From: Serinus canaria | Lineage: Eukaryota; Chordata; Aves; Passeriformes; Fringillidae | DNA length: 64,000 nucleotides | Assembly: GCF_022539315.1 (NCBI RefSeq) | Contig: NC_066316.1 | Span: forward strand, 25,471,245 to 25,535,244 | Direction of reading: 5' to 3' | Part shown: piece by piece, positions 23,801-38,800 of the stretch | Layout: every line of letters begins with the position of its first letter | How positions within the stretch are numbered: position 1 is the first letter of the stretch | Notes under the pieces: model-generated | Seen by the model: the letters and a program-made list of their open reading frames with translations, nothing else | Databases searched by the model: none | What the model was told of the DNA's origin: nothing | Program-made: the position numbers and the translations under genes

Positions 23801-26800
23801 TCTTAGAGAGATGTCATCTAAGGGATGAAATGTGTGTAAAGAACAGCTCACATTATTTTTATCTTTTTGCTGATATATGGACACAGATACACAATGCTAT
23901 GAAAATACAACTAAATTTGCAAACGTTCTGAAATGTGAGAAGCTACCAGGACCACAAAACATTCACACTGCAGGTGCTAAGTACAAATGACCAAGAGAAT
24001 TTTCTTGCTTTTTTTTCTGTCAAGATCAAAACGCCTTCCAATGCCAACTTGCAAATTGCTTTCAGTGCAGTATAGTGGGATCCGTTCTAAGTTTTCTGAC
24101 ATTCCAACATAAAAAGTCAGCCAGGCTACTGAGCTGCAGTCAAACAGACAGGCAGGTGCTGTTTATCCTATTCAACAACTCAGTGATTACAGGTCACTTA
24201 GGGGCAGTGATCTAAGGAGAACTTAGGGGCAGCTCCCCTGCAGGTGCCTAACAGGTAAACAGCCCCAGGTCTCAATCCTGAATGGAAAATACCTATCTCC
24301 AAAGATTTTTTTCAAGAGCATTTTCACTCCATGAGAGAACCACTGGCTCTTTTCAATGGGAAGATGATGCACCAGTGATTTCTCTTGAAAGCAAATTGGT
24401 TTTTGCCCTTTCTTTCAGAAATACTTTGAAATGAGATTACACACACATATTCCTCACTCTACTACCACAAGTTTTGATTCACATTAAAGACCTGCTGATC
24501 CTAACCATCCTGTTGTGACTGAGGCATTTCTAGAATCAGGCCTCTATGTTTCCTCCCAACATGATGTTCACATTAAAGAAATCCTAAGGAGTGGTTCACA
24601 CCCTTTTTCCTTCACACAGTTCCTGTCACCTAGGTGACTTCTGGATTTTGCACCTTCAGTGACCCAGGACACTTCTATTTACATGGGCAGGTCTACACCT
24701 CTCTGGAAGTAGCATGACTTACTTGTATCTCTCTGACTGAAATACCTCAGGCTCTGGCATTTCCATAGTCTGAATGTGTTAACAGCCAGCTCAAGATTTG
24801 CTAGGAAAGTTCTAGCTGTCATCAGAGCATCCATCCTCTGGCAAGCTCCAAGAGACCTGGATAGTGTATCTCCATCTCAGATATTGGTGGGATGGCTCCC
24901 TTCAACTTCAGCATCTTCAGCAGACATGGCATTCCAGAGGCCTTGGCATGCTCAGGTAGATAAGTAAATTGTAACATAGTCTGTATGAGTTACTTCAAGG
25001 ACTTTGTCCAAGTAAATTTATGTGAGGAGCAGGAGCTGCTTAGTTTTGCATAAAGTGTAAATATATACACAAATTCTTTGAGTGATAAGTAATATTCAAT
25101 CAGTAACCAGAGTTCTTCAACAGAAAATCTAACACAGATACCAATATATTTGTCTAATACAGATTTTACATTTTTCTTTTCCCTTTCCTTCAAAGTTCTT
25201 TGAGGAATTGGTTTGTGCCTCTTCAACTTGAGAAGGAACTAAGTGCTGAGTGCTCTCCCCAGTGTGCTGAATAGAAGTGCTCCCCACACAAGACAGAAAT
25301 TAAAAACATTTGTGTCTCACATAGTAATGCAGACATGAACTACGCAACACCAGGGACTTCCCCATCACAGGGAAGAAATCTCTTTCTATTCTCTACACAT
25401 TTAATACATGGCTTTGAACCTTTCTTATTTAAAATATTCCAAAATATTCTAAATAGGCATGGAAGACAGAATGGCTAAGTAACCTGGGGCTCTCAGTCAT
25501 TCATCGCGATATGGAGTGCTTCATAAATCACTTACAACCATGTGCATGGAAAGAAGGAATGGCACTATCTATTCTGCAGGAAGAGCAGACAGCCATGCAG
25601 ATTAAAAAACCTTCACTGGTTTTAGATGTCTGATCTGAGACATTATGACTTGTTTCACTGAGGAGTCAGCACCCCATAATGCTTTAATATTCAAAATGCA
25701 CTTCCCTCTGGCTTCAGCTGTGTGTGCTCTGAACTCCTGCAAATCATGCCTGCAAGGTATCCAGCTCAGCATTCAGCATGGTGACCTCCTTTCCAAACTC
25801 TGCTTGGAATGACTTGCTTACCTGCACAAAAGAGCTCTCTGGGAGAGGCAGGGACAGAATGTAAAATCACAAGGGCAAAACTAAATAGCTTTGGCATGTC
25901 CCTTCTTGTGATCCTGGTCTTACTCTCTTTATCACATTCAATTTGCAGCTGAGGTAGTAGCTGAATTCCCTAACATTTGGATACCAGACCTTGCAATCTT
26001 CCAAATATTCTTGGTGTGGGGAAAGGCTGGATGAGGAAGATGGCAACATATATGTATAATTTGCCAAGGTCCAAAAAGAAAAAGAAATCTATACCTTCAT
26101 CATTTCAAGTATCTAAACACAGTCTGGACCACAGCTACCTACAGCCACAGTTGCACAATCCTGAGGCAGTGTTCCTGGCACTGAGCATCCTCAGTAGCCC
26201 TGGTCAGAATGCAGGAAACCATTTCAGGAGCAGAGACATTTAAGCTGCTTTGTGAACACAAAAATCTTCACAAGTTTTAGCTTTTAGGCTCCTTTCAATC
26301 TCTATTGAATGTGTGTGTATATATATATACACACACACACATATATATGAAAAGCACAGCATTCTATAGTACTATTTCTCAGTCAAATTTGTACATATTT
26401 TACCAAAAATGCATATCCAAAGCATACATGTGTAACAGCATTTACAGAACAGGCCTTCAGTTTTTTTCACAGCCTGCATAAATATAGTATTTCCTCCTAA
26501 TTTCATATGTAGAATCATGTTTAAGTAATAAAACCCAAATAATTAAAGTTTACAAAAAATACTCACAGTATAGAAAAATCTCAGCACCAACTAGTAAGGA
26601 TTAACACAAGTAGTTAAAAAGCAGGATTTTATGATGAGGTGTGTTAGGCAACCCTAATAACAACAGCCCATCAACACTCCTTATAAAAATATTCAGTTCA
26701 CATAATTAAATTTACAAAGCAAATCACAAAGAGACAAATGAGACAGAAAAGCAGAAGGCTGTAAGTTTACAGAGGTCAATTCAAGATATGGTGAAAAGGT

Positions 26801-29800
26801 GAAAGAACCACAGAGAATGAAATATGAGTGCAGGTAGAGAGGAAGGGAGCACTCAGTGCACAGAAAAAAATAACAGCTCTAGTATATTTTATTAAATCAG
26901 ACTGGCAATTTGAAAGAATAAACAACATCAAAGGGATTTTTCCCCCCATTTTTAAACAAAATAAGGAAATCAGGAGGCATACTTCTGTGTATGTGTTTCC
27001 CACTACAACTTGTGAGCCAGTTTCAATCCAGTTTGACAAAAAAGGATACAGGAATATGAAACATTAAGTTTTACTTCTATGAAATAGCCAACTAGGTAAA
27101 GAAAAGAGACCTACTGCAGTCATGCCTATTGAAAGGATGAAACTTCAGTCATCAGACATGAGAAAATCCACTCACCTGCAAAACAAATCCATTAAAAAAA
27201 CCCACCAAACCTAAGCTTCCTTCACTTCACAGCTCAAGGAAATTTTTAACTATTTTACTTAGTCGTGCCATTTGAAGTTACATCCACACTGTGACTAAAA
27301 CATGCATCTTTAACCTAAAGACTTTTTCTGTCTTTAACATCTTAGTTTTCCATCTGTAGATTTCAAATGAGTTTCCTTCAGCAAAGGCCACATTCTACTT
27401 AACCTTGCCATGGCACTAGGTGAGCCTTAATCACAAATTGTGAGAATCAAGTAAAACCCCTAATTTGGAGAATTTACCCTGTGACAGCCTTTTACAGCGG
27501 CACACAGATGTCCATGCTAAAAACCAAAACACATTGCAAAAAAAGGCAGCTAACAAGCAAAGGCTGCCTGTATTGCCTCTATTCCTATGAATTTAAAAAT
27601 AAACCACTGTTGAGTTCTACAGACCAGCCCAAAATAATTTGTGTGTATGTAAGTAGTACTTCACCCTTGAGATCATTTTATCCCTCGGCTTCTCCCTACA
27701 CCCACTGTACTTGTACTCCAGGATTTGTACTGACCTTGCTTTACTCCTAAAGCATGAGGTCACTGACTCCAAAGTATCAAATAATCTGTATTTTGGTATA
27801 TACCCTTAAAGACTATTGCCCACCTGAGTATGATCTTCCCTAATTAAACTGATCTACCCAGCACACGTCGCTTCACAGAATCCTCTCGGCTGGAAGGGAC
27901 CTTTGGAGATCATCCAGCCCAACCCCCAAGGAGTTTGCTTTAGGGGATGGAAATCAGTATTTCAAACATCTTTTCTAAAAGGGCCTTCATTAACACAGGT
28001 TATGTGATCCTACTGCTGTTAAGCTTCAGAGAACGTGGCACATGTCTGTTTTCCTGATGGTTTTCAGACGTGGTATGTTAGTATTCTCTACTGCAAAATG
28101 GCAGCTGACTGGAATATTTACATTTGGGGAATTGGAATTTAAGAAGAAAGATATTCTGAAAATTCTGTTTTTAGTTGTGCTTCTTAATGCATGTACATAA
28201 GCCAGCGAGCTTTCAGTAAGTATGAGAAAAAAAATAATTTAAAAGATCTTTCTTCAGCTGTTTATAGAAAAGGGAGGTTAAACAGAGCACCTAAATGGAA
28301 GAATATATAGTCTTGAAGATCTACTATGATAACACATGGATTCTGGAATTAGGGAAGGTTAGGTTTGTTTGGGTAGGAACTTTTAAGTACAGCAAGAAGT
28401 CTAAAAGTGTAACTGCGGTCTTCAACACAAACATGAAATCAGCCTCTGTGTGTCTGCCCATGAGGGAAAGTAAAAGGGTAATTAACACAGTAGATGAAAA
28501 AATGAATGGGTTTTACTAGTTCTGGTAACAAGATATTGTAAGTCTAAGCTTCACTGTGATCAAGCAAAGTGTATAAGTTAATCAAGACCTTCACTGAAGT
28601 ATTTCTGTTAACACTTTCATCTTACCAGTGGGAATTATTTATAAAACTGTTTTCCACTGGCAGCATGACAAGGTGATCATTAACACAGTACAGACCATGT
28701 GAAGGAACCAAATTAAAAACATGCGAAAGTGGCATTACACTAGTACTGTAAGCAGCTGCCATAAATAATTCTGCTCCTCAAGGTGGTTTCAACAGTCTTG
28801 CTCTAAATCTAATAAATCAAAAGCCCTTTATAAAAAGTCTAGTTCTCAAAATTTACATTTCTAGGCTTCACAAGGATGTTTAACTTTACTTTCTCAAGCA
28901 TGAGAAATCAATTTGTTCAACTAAGCCAGTTCAGAGTTCTCCTTGTAAGTGCTCATTTGGAACTGATTATAGGGGGGAAAAAAAGGAGACATTGAGTTTT
29001 ACACATCTCAGGTTTTGAAGTATGAGCCCATTGTGTCCCACAACTGCTTCCCCCCACCTCCCCTCCACCAACACACCAGGAATTAAAGTAACCAAATCAG
29101 TGGGAAGGCTGTGGCACAGGAAATCAGTAATATAATAAAACCAACTTTCATTCTAAGGTGCCGCTTTGACTCCGTCACAGGTAGGAATTATCTTGGTCAT
29201 TACAAATTTCGAGTGCTGACTTAGGTGAAAACAAGGTGGTGGTTTAGGTTAGTTTGCAAAGGTATTTATATCCTCTACCTCACTCCCACCCACAAACACA
29301 CAAATGAAATTCTGTGTGCAAAAATCTGCTCGCAGGAATGGATCATCTCCTCACTCTTGTTGAAATACCTCTGGGATCTGATGGGCATTCCAGCTCAGCC
29401 TTTACAAGGAACTCCATGAGTGTATGGATGTGCCTGCCCAGGGCTCTCCCAAGTCCTTCCCTGCAGAACTTCTAGCATGCAGAACTCAACTGCTCTGTGT
29501 GGGAAGTTAACAAGCAGGATCCCAAAAATATCAGAGATGCTGGTCCATGTCTATTTGGACTCCTGAATCTTAAGCAATGTGAGAAGGAGTGGGGTGGTCA
29601 CAGGCTGTGGATAACCAAAGCCTTTCTGTGCACTCCCAGCTAGAAAAGCACCCTATTTGTTCTAGCTTTCACCTGTGCCAGGCAACAAAGGATCAAAAAG
29701 CTATCACCAACTTCCATATCCCAGTTTCTAACTATGCCTAACCTCTAGATGGATGCTCTGAGAAAGTGAGCTCCATTTAAAATGAAATAGTTTTCTTTTA

Positions 29801-32800
29801 ATTTGTATGCAACTCCCCTTAATTCCTCCAGTATTCTTCTTTTCCTTATTCCCTTTTCTCAATTGTTAACCAATGAACAATTCTTCTTGAAGTAATAAGA
29901 TTTCTATTGTTGCTTGGCTACTTTTCAATATAATCTAGCTTTAAAAATTATTTTTTAATCATACCTGTCCTGTATATCAAATTACTCAGGTAGCCATTGT
30001 TTTTTCAAAAAGAAATTGATTGGGACATCTTTATCCTTTCACAGTACCAGTGAAACAGAAGAAGCAGTATCAATAAAAGAACTGCAGCAACTGGTCAGCA
30101 AAATAACACAATTTGTGCCCAAACTTCATTTTTACAGATAAAGGACAAGCTACAACCTCGTAAGTGCAAGTTTCATTTCAGTGTTTTTAACTAATAAAAC
30201 TGGAGTCAATTTATTCAAATAAAACATCTGACCCTTACAAGAGCTGAATACAGTGGCAAAATGCCATAGAGACTACAGGCCAGCTGCTGCACACTTCTTG
30301 TATCACAGAACTTCAATTACATTTCTAAATCAATCTGTTCAAATAATATTTCACAAGTCTAGATATGATTTTAGAACTTAGCATTTTTCTTGATTATTAG
30401 CATGCCCACAATTAGCAATCTAGAATGCCACCTACAAAAAGCAACCAAGAAACCAAAACAGCAAACCCACACAACTCCTCCTGGTCTAGGTGTAAAAACT
30501 AGCCAATGTAGGGTGAACAGTACAATTGCTTTTCCCCTGGCCTTCCCTGACAATCTGTCACGCTCTTGTGGAGCAGAGTACATTTGCTCCAAAGCACTGA
30601 GTCTTCTGCACTTCCAGCTTGTTTAGAGAAAGCACAAAATAGCTCTATTCAGAAGAATATCATCAGTCCTTCAGTTTTTGTTTACTTCTGCAGAGGCTGA
30701 TTTCACAGTTTACTGGCCTAGTATGCAAAATTACTTTTTCAATGAAGATAATTAAGACTGTTGCTTACTTCTTTCTATGATTAATCGGGAGAAAAAAATC
30801 AAAGCAATTTTTGTTAGACTGAAACACCATATGTCTCTCTCAGAAATAAAGTGAAATGCTTTCAAAGCAGAAGATCATCGTCAATGGTGCTATTTTGCTT
30901 ATATCAAAAGGGCACACACTTGTTAAGCAAACAGGAACAACACTTTTACACTTTTATCAGAAAACCTAAGCAAACAGGAACAACACTTTTACACTTTTAT
31001 CAGAAAACCTGGCTTCATAACCTTAGGAAGTTTCATACAGAACTTAATCTTCATTAATATTTTACTCACACACAAAGACTCCCAAGTTTAGGAGGTAAGC
31101 TGTGGGTAACAAACAGCCTTACTCTACACTCACATCAGAAAGGAAAAAAGAAAGGCAGTCAGCAAATTCAGTGATGGGTCCCTGAGCCCAAAAGTAATCA
31201 CCAAAGAGTTTTCTGAACCAAAATATTTAAGTCATATTTTCAGCCAACTCTTCCTAAGTATCTAAGGAAGATAGTTAAACATTATTCAAGAGTCACCATT
31301 AAACCAGGAAGCAATCGTACTACAAATGCAATTTTAAGACCTAATTACTTTCCAATGAGATCTTCCAAAAGTTTTCATAACAACAGGAGATATTTTAAGG
31401 ATGCAAAAGTAGAATGCCACACATAACATAAATACTATTACAAAGACACAAAATATACCTATTAGCATAAAAATATTATGCAACCAGGCTATAAGTCAAA
31501 TCTGCTTCTGAAACAGCCCTGAATTTATTCTAGCAGAAAGACCAGATGAATTCATTTACACTCCCAGACCTCAATTCTTTCATCCTTGCAACTGACATGT
31601 AATTGTTACCTTCTTAGAATTACTACAGAAGATGTCAAAAAACCCCAAATTACAGCTTCTAGCCACAGTAAGTGTTTCATAATCTCTACCACGTGTCATT
31701 TTGCTCTCTGGAAGAAACTTCTTAAATGTGAGGTCATCATTGTCATCAAGTAGTGACCAAATGGCACAGGTATTTGCCACTTGTTTGCCAAGATTTAAAT
31801 GGTCATCATTACATATTTGTCTCTCCACATAAATCCTTCTCTATGCAGGTGCATGGGAAGTACTGACCATTAAAAGCTTGGAAAGGATAAAATTATGCAG
31901 CCAGACTCAGGGTCCTTTAAGCAGAAGGTTCAGCACTGAACATTTAAAGGAGAATGCTGTCTTTTTTTTCTGTTTGAACCCTATCTACTTATGATCCTAC
32001 AATTACAGGCAGCTTAAGGGTGCCTATCAGTGATGTTCCCTTTCATGGTTTACACTACTCTTCAGTAACATGTGGTGCACTTCACCCTGCAGAGTGTCCT
32101 GGTCATTCCAAGCAGCACCCACTGCCTCTTTTGCCAGGGCCCACGTCAGAGCATTCCCAGAATACACACACAGCTGGGTGACCTTCCCCCTGTCCTGAAC
32201 AGGTCTTATCTAATGGAACTGAAGAGATGTCATCACCTTACAGTGTGTCAATACAAAGTCCTACACCGTGTTTGAACAGAACACTGCAAACTGCTGCCTC
32301 TGCTTTACACCTCTCCACTGAGGCCTCAAGACATATTCCTTCTAACAGGGTATCACATAGATTCCCACATAATCTTCTGAAAATAAACCTAAAATTGTAG
32401 AAAATTATTCTGCAACAGGAGCAGCTCTGCTTTGATGGGTCTTGTCTATGTCTATTCTGCTTTCTACTGCTTAAAGGCCATTTGGATAAATGCCTCCCAT
32501 TTAAATCCTAACATTCAGCTCAAAAGCCTCCTCTTTCATAGCAGGTTTAGAAATTTTGTTTAGTGAGCTGCATATCTAGTTACCAGAATGCAGTTATCAA
32601 GAATATTCACAAAGCGGAAGAAATCCTTGAGCTGATTCCAGAAAAAAATTTCATTAACCTTCCTTCCATTTGTCCCCAGTACAGGGAACATAAACATATT
32701 TTGGCTAATATGATTAGCAGTTTTCCATTAGTAACCCAGACAACACTGTGAGAACTTCTGGACTGTGCCCAAGAACCCGTGGCATATCACAAGATCTGTC

Positions 32801-35800
32801 TGGGAGATTTTTCTCACCAAGAGGTTCCAAAATTATAAGCAATTCTCAAGGCAGCTTGAAAATCATGGAAGGCAATAAGTGCATTTTAAATGGTCTTTCC
32901 AAAGCGCTGTTTTTACCTACCCATGGCATTAGCAAGGGCCTGAAATTCATCCATTTGAGGGAAGCTGTTAACTTTCCACACCATAGCAGCTGTATCACAG
33001 CAAGTCACGTGGCTAGAATGAAAGTGTTCAGTCTTCTGTGTGCAGCTGGAGCCACCCACCCACAGCACTACCAACCACCCCACTCTCAGGCTGGCTAGTG
33101 GAAGAGCTCCAGGCAGCAGTATCAGCAAGCTCTTTCTACAGCCAGGCTCTTCTGACTTCATGTTTTTTGTAACCCCTCCACCAAACCTCTAAACAGAGGG
33201 AAATCAAATATCACAACAGAGAAGAAAATGCACAAGTTTGACTTTAATCAAGCAAAGGAAATTTCATCACCCATGATCTTGCCAGTTAATGCATCTTTAA
33301 ACCAGTCTGCATGCATGCAATTCCCTAGTTTATGTTTGGGCAATTACCACTTATTCCTCAAAGCCATGCAGCTGCCAGAACTGGTTTTAAGAGCCACAAC
33401 TAAAGGAGCTGTCTGGGGCCTCAGAGGCCCATTAGCCTAACCTGAACATCAGGGCAAGTCACCTAGTGCATGAGAAAAGTAGAACCCTCCACACTAATCT
33501 TTGCCCAGGATCAGAGTAACCTGACATTTGTTTTATTCACCATGGCCCTCCCACCTGCCTCACTGGAAGGCCACACCTACAGCAAGGAAGCAGAGCAAAA
33601 GGTGGTTAATCTATCCCCTGGTCTGGCAAGAGGATGAACACACAATCACATGAAAAGGACAGTTCTGAACAGTTTGCTGGCATCTCTTCTTTATATTTCA
33701 TAGAGAGAGACACAGTGACTTACAGCATGCATACTGCACACAGCAGTGGGGCACAGGTTCTAACCCCCAGTCATTTTCCCATCTCCAATCCCACAGCAGG
33801 GACTTTGCACTTGGCAAGTAAACAGCTCTGGAGAGAGGGGTTAACTTGACATGCTCATGAACTAAAGCTTTAAGAAATCTATTTCATGCATTTACTCAAT
33901 GATACACATGAGCAAGAAAAGCCCCTTTTGCTATGGACAAAGTTGGCACTTACTTTAATGAATAGTTTGAACACAGTTTCAAATGCCAACAAACAAATGA
34001 GGCAATGAATAAAGTAAAATATCTTTCTTCACTGTTTCCAATGCAATATGTAGGATGCTTTAATTGTGCAGCTAAACACCACCAATGTTAATGGTATTTT
34101 TAGCATTTAACACTACCAAGGTCCATTTAGCATTTTAGGTTTTCCCAGCACCTACTCATAGCTGTTTCACTAGCAACTGGAGTAGATGAAATCTGAGCCA
34201 CTTGTCCTGAAATGCTTCATAGACTAGTTGTAAAGGACATTTGGGGTACAGGTTTTGGGATCATGGCAGTCACCCATGATTTGCTGATATCACCTGTGGT
34301 GTTGATGATGACTGCCAGACCATTGTGCTGCATTAACATCACACAGACTGCTTATCTCTTATCTCTTCCTCAAGTGATTTACTAGATCTTCTAAGGGCAC
34401 ACATGTATGAAATCTTTTGCACAGCTTTAGGTTCAACAAGAAAGATTTTTAGAGGACAGGAACAAGAAACATAAATCTGAGCAGGATTTCTTCTCCCCTT
34501 GTTTCTTTCAAATGTTAATATAGCGAGTCTGATTGTCCCTTAACTTCCCCTACCTCTGCTAAGGCTTATTTACACCATCACTGTGCCAAAAAAAACCCCC
34601 ACACTTAAACCTTCTTCCACTCACAATCATGACAGCCACACCTACTCTAGGTTCATGAAGACGTTTGGTTTGAATTTGCCTTGACTTTTACACTAATGAT
34701 GTGTGAAAAAGAAAACTGAGGTGCAAGCAACAAGCAGCTTTGCTCTATTCCATGCTGAGGTGATGGCATGGTTCACAGAGAATCTACCCAGTCAGATGGT
34801 TAGGTCTAAAGTCTTTCTAAGTCTAAAAGAGAATTCAGAGACACCTTGAAAATCTTTAAGTGCTTCAATCTAATTCAATGATATATTTTCTTCCCCCACC
34901 ACCCCCTCAAACAGCACATTTTAATTTCTCTCTTTACACACATTTATACTCGCTGGCCAATAAACAAAATAACAGTTGCTGAAATGCTTCTACATGCCTG
35001 AAACAATAAGATAAACCTGAAGTAGTGTGGGCCCCTATAACAGTCAACACCCAGCAGTGAAGACTTCCACAGGAATCTTAACTCAATCTGCTCTGTAGTG
35101 CCATCCCCTTCCCAAGAGATGGTGGAGAGTCAGTTCAGAAGGTGGAGTCAGCTTCTTTAAACCAGCCAGCTATGAATTAATTTTTCCTTGCTGGTGAATC
35201 AAAAAAGCAGGACACTGCTTTTCACTGATCATTTTCCCCAAAGATAAAAAGTAGACTCTATCAAGAAGGGAGCAACCATCAAGAGAAGAAAAGAGAACTT
35301 TGTCTTTTGCTCAGAAACTCCTGGCACAGGAGTATCAGCTATTGCTATTTCTTAAGCATGTGAAAAGGAACCAAAGAAACTGAGTTTCTGAAATTATATC
35401 TGAAATTTTATATTATATCTGAAATTTTAGCCATTAGATTAAAACTGACTACATCATGCTTAGAATTACTCAAAACCACAGAGATGTAACCATAACATTA
35501 GACAGATTTTCAAAGATGCTCCCACTGCACCCAGTGAAGGGGGTGCTCAGAGTGGGCCATTTACCTGCCCTGGGCTGCACAAGCTCTGCTGCAGCCACAC
35601 TGCTGAGCCCAGGAACTAACTTGCTCATCTCAGTAAAAAACTGCTCTTTCACAACAAAAGTAGCAAAAAATCCTTGAAGTTCTCAATTATATTCCAGAAG
35701 AGTATTTAGGCTGCTAAATCATTCAGGCACTTTCAAAAGATTTCCTCAAGTCTGCAAATCTAATTGCTCATCTAAACTTAATTCAGCTCAATTTTAAAAA

Positions 35801-38800
35801 TCAGCTAAATTGGTGCTAATGCTGATGACACTAAAAATGCCCTTAAACTCATTTAAGGTTAATTTGGTAATTTACCAACATAAAGGTTAAGCTGACTAAA
35901 GGTGGTTTTTTAATACAGAATTTTATAGAATTTGATTGGCTTGGCTTTAATGGGAGAAAAATAGTTCATTCAAACTTCTCTAGTACTAACAAGCTCATAA
36001 CTTTACTTCATATAATTCTTCTCTAGATTAGGAAAAAAAAGTCATAGAGGAAAAAACACAGTTTTTGTTCTAACACAGATACTTGCATTTTTCAGGATAT
36101 TTAGCAAAGCAATCACCAGTAGGGAAAAGCACTCTTGCTTCCCCAACTTAAATCATCTTTCTTGTAAGGAGTAACTCTCTTGTATAAAAAATGCTGCTGT
36201 GAATAGGTCTAGACTTTACACAGCCATGGGTCACTAATTTAATTAGATTTCAAAGCAACTATTCTACCTTTACACTGAATACAATACTTCCTGTACCCTC
36301 CCTCATACTAAAAGGAATAAAACAATCCACCAGAGGTTTACACCTCAATGCATGAGGAAACAACAACAAAGTGTACACACAATACCTTGAGTTACAGATG
36401 GGGTTTATATTGTTCCACTTATTAGGAAAACCTTAACTACCTGCTAAGCTGGTATTTTTAGCAAAAAAAACAGAAGCTTTTCTCCTTTCTGGTGAGACAG
36501 GATTCTGTTTGACCTACTCTGCTCAGAAAATGACTTCCATCATCCAACCTCAGTAACTTCCCCTACTGAATATGAACTTTTGCACATACTGAAAACATAA
36601 AACAAGCTTCTCTGTATGAATAAAATACATTTTAAAAGTGAACTTTACTGCTAACAGTAGAGGCTCTTGCCTTCTATAAGAAAACAGTAGGGCTGGTAGG
36701 GTTTTGCTTGGGAGTAAATAGCAAGGTAGAGTGAGGACAGGGGCCCTGCAGTGTATCAGCGTTTGGTCTTTTGAGCTTTTCTCCTGGGGCTGCAATTTCC
36801 ACGGGGTTCTTGTATCACATGTGTTACCACACATTTCTGCCTCCACTGCTTACTGCTTTCATAATTTCAGTGATCCAAAGCTGCATGATTAGTTACCTGA
36901 GGAGACTGGGGGTTTTCCCCTCAACAAAACCATAAGGGAAAAACAAGAAACCAAATTCATATTCTCCTCCAGGAGAGCTCATGTAGCATTTCAAAGAATT
37001 ACACAAGATAGGAGCTGTTACTGGAAGTGAAAGGACACTGTAACAGACAGGATCATTTGCCTCCAGCTTCACCATCTCTAAATGACATGAAAATACCTAT
37101 TATTTGACACTATCATCCTGCTACACCTTTCTGCTGCTATTCAGCAACAGGCATGTAAAGAAGAACCATGCTACAAAAACTCTATGAACATTCTGTGCAA
37201 ATAACTTTGCTACTGTTAAAAACAATTCAACTCCACCTTACTCTGCTGAACAGGATGCTAATTCAGCCTTGGTCTGACTGTAACACACAAGTACATAACC
37301 TTTCCCACTCTACTCTTCCACATGAAAACAAGATGCCAGCTGGTATTACACAGGAAGGGCAGGGGCAGTTGCCAGGCTATAATCACCAATTCTTCTGGAT
37401 CTCAGTATAAATGAAGCAGTTATGACATGGATTCCCTAAGCTGACAATAAATGCAGGCAGCTATAGGCTACTCTCCCTAACATGCTGTGTACACAGTGGG
37501 AAAAGGGAATTTTGTGAGGAGTGGATATGAAGATGCTAGCACCAAAATTTCTGGCAAGTCCAGAGCTTGTATTTTGTGAACAGCATTCCTCATCTCTGTA
37601 TGGCAAATTAACAGCAGTAAAAGATGAAACACACCATAACCCATTCCTACAGTGCAGTATTTCTGGAAATATAATGGCTACTAGGACACAACACTTTTGA
37701 TGCACAAATGAAGCTGAAATTATAATTGTCTCTTTTCTCTCTCCTGTTACTAGTGGTAATGGTAATGACATAAAAGTGAAACAATTACAGAATGTATGAA
37801 AACAGGTTTCTAAACATTCATTCCTATTTCTGATCTCAAGTCATCTTTCTGATCTCATGACAACACTACTGGGCCACAATACTAATTTATCATTTTATAA
37901 TGGAAATGAAATTCAGTTAATTTACCATATGCAGTAATTTGTTATAAAGTAAGAATTTTAAAGAGAGCTGTTTCACAGCTTCTATCAGTTTCAGTCTGTG
38001 GGTTCAGTTATCTTATAGTCAGTGCTGTGATGAAAAATCAGACTCTCATGGTATGAAAACTTGAAAAAAATAAGCAGATATTTTAATGTAATTTAAAAAT
38101 TCCCACGACAGAGAGGTCTAGTGATCCATGAAATGTCTAAACCACAGACACAAACACATTGCATACTCTCACATGAACATGAAAAAAAAGGGGGTAAATG
38201 AAAGTAAACAAACAACATACAAAGATGAGCTTATTTTAATCTGGTTATAAATAAAAACCACAAGGGCAAAATTGCTCCCCCAAAAGCTTGAAAGCAAATC
38301 ACAAAAAGTGAAAAGAGTTTAGTGGGGAAAAAAGATCACAGGAAGGAATACCAATGATGAAAAATGGACATGAAAGGAAACTGAATTATCTCTTTTCAAA
38401 TGCAGCATTCTTTTCTGGTCACAGAAGACAGACATTCATTTCATTGCAAGAAGTTTAAATGAAAAAACAGAAAGACACAGCTAAGTGTAACTAAAGGGTT
38501 AACAGAAGTTTGGGGAATGGGGTCCCTATCCTAATTAGGAACATAGCAAATAAAAAACAATTATTATGTTTTCTTTTCAGTTATGGTCACTTCAGCTTTA
38601 CAAAGTGGTAAGCTATAAGAGCAAGCACTGAGGTGACCTTAGTATTAATTAGGAGACAGAGGACAGGGCTCTCATCCAGTTACAGGAAAATATCCCTTGG
38701 CACCAGGATCCAATAGGGAAGAAGGGAGAAGATACAGGACTCAGAGAGACAATCCAGCACCGTATTATTCCCAAAGAAAGTACCATCTTGAGATGCTTGA

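Noticed and set aside
31580..31828. An 82-codon minus-strand frame in the large THADA intron
   Set aside because: No THADA-like or other family pattern, and the flanking exons already join in phase without it.
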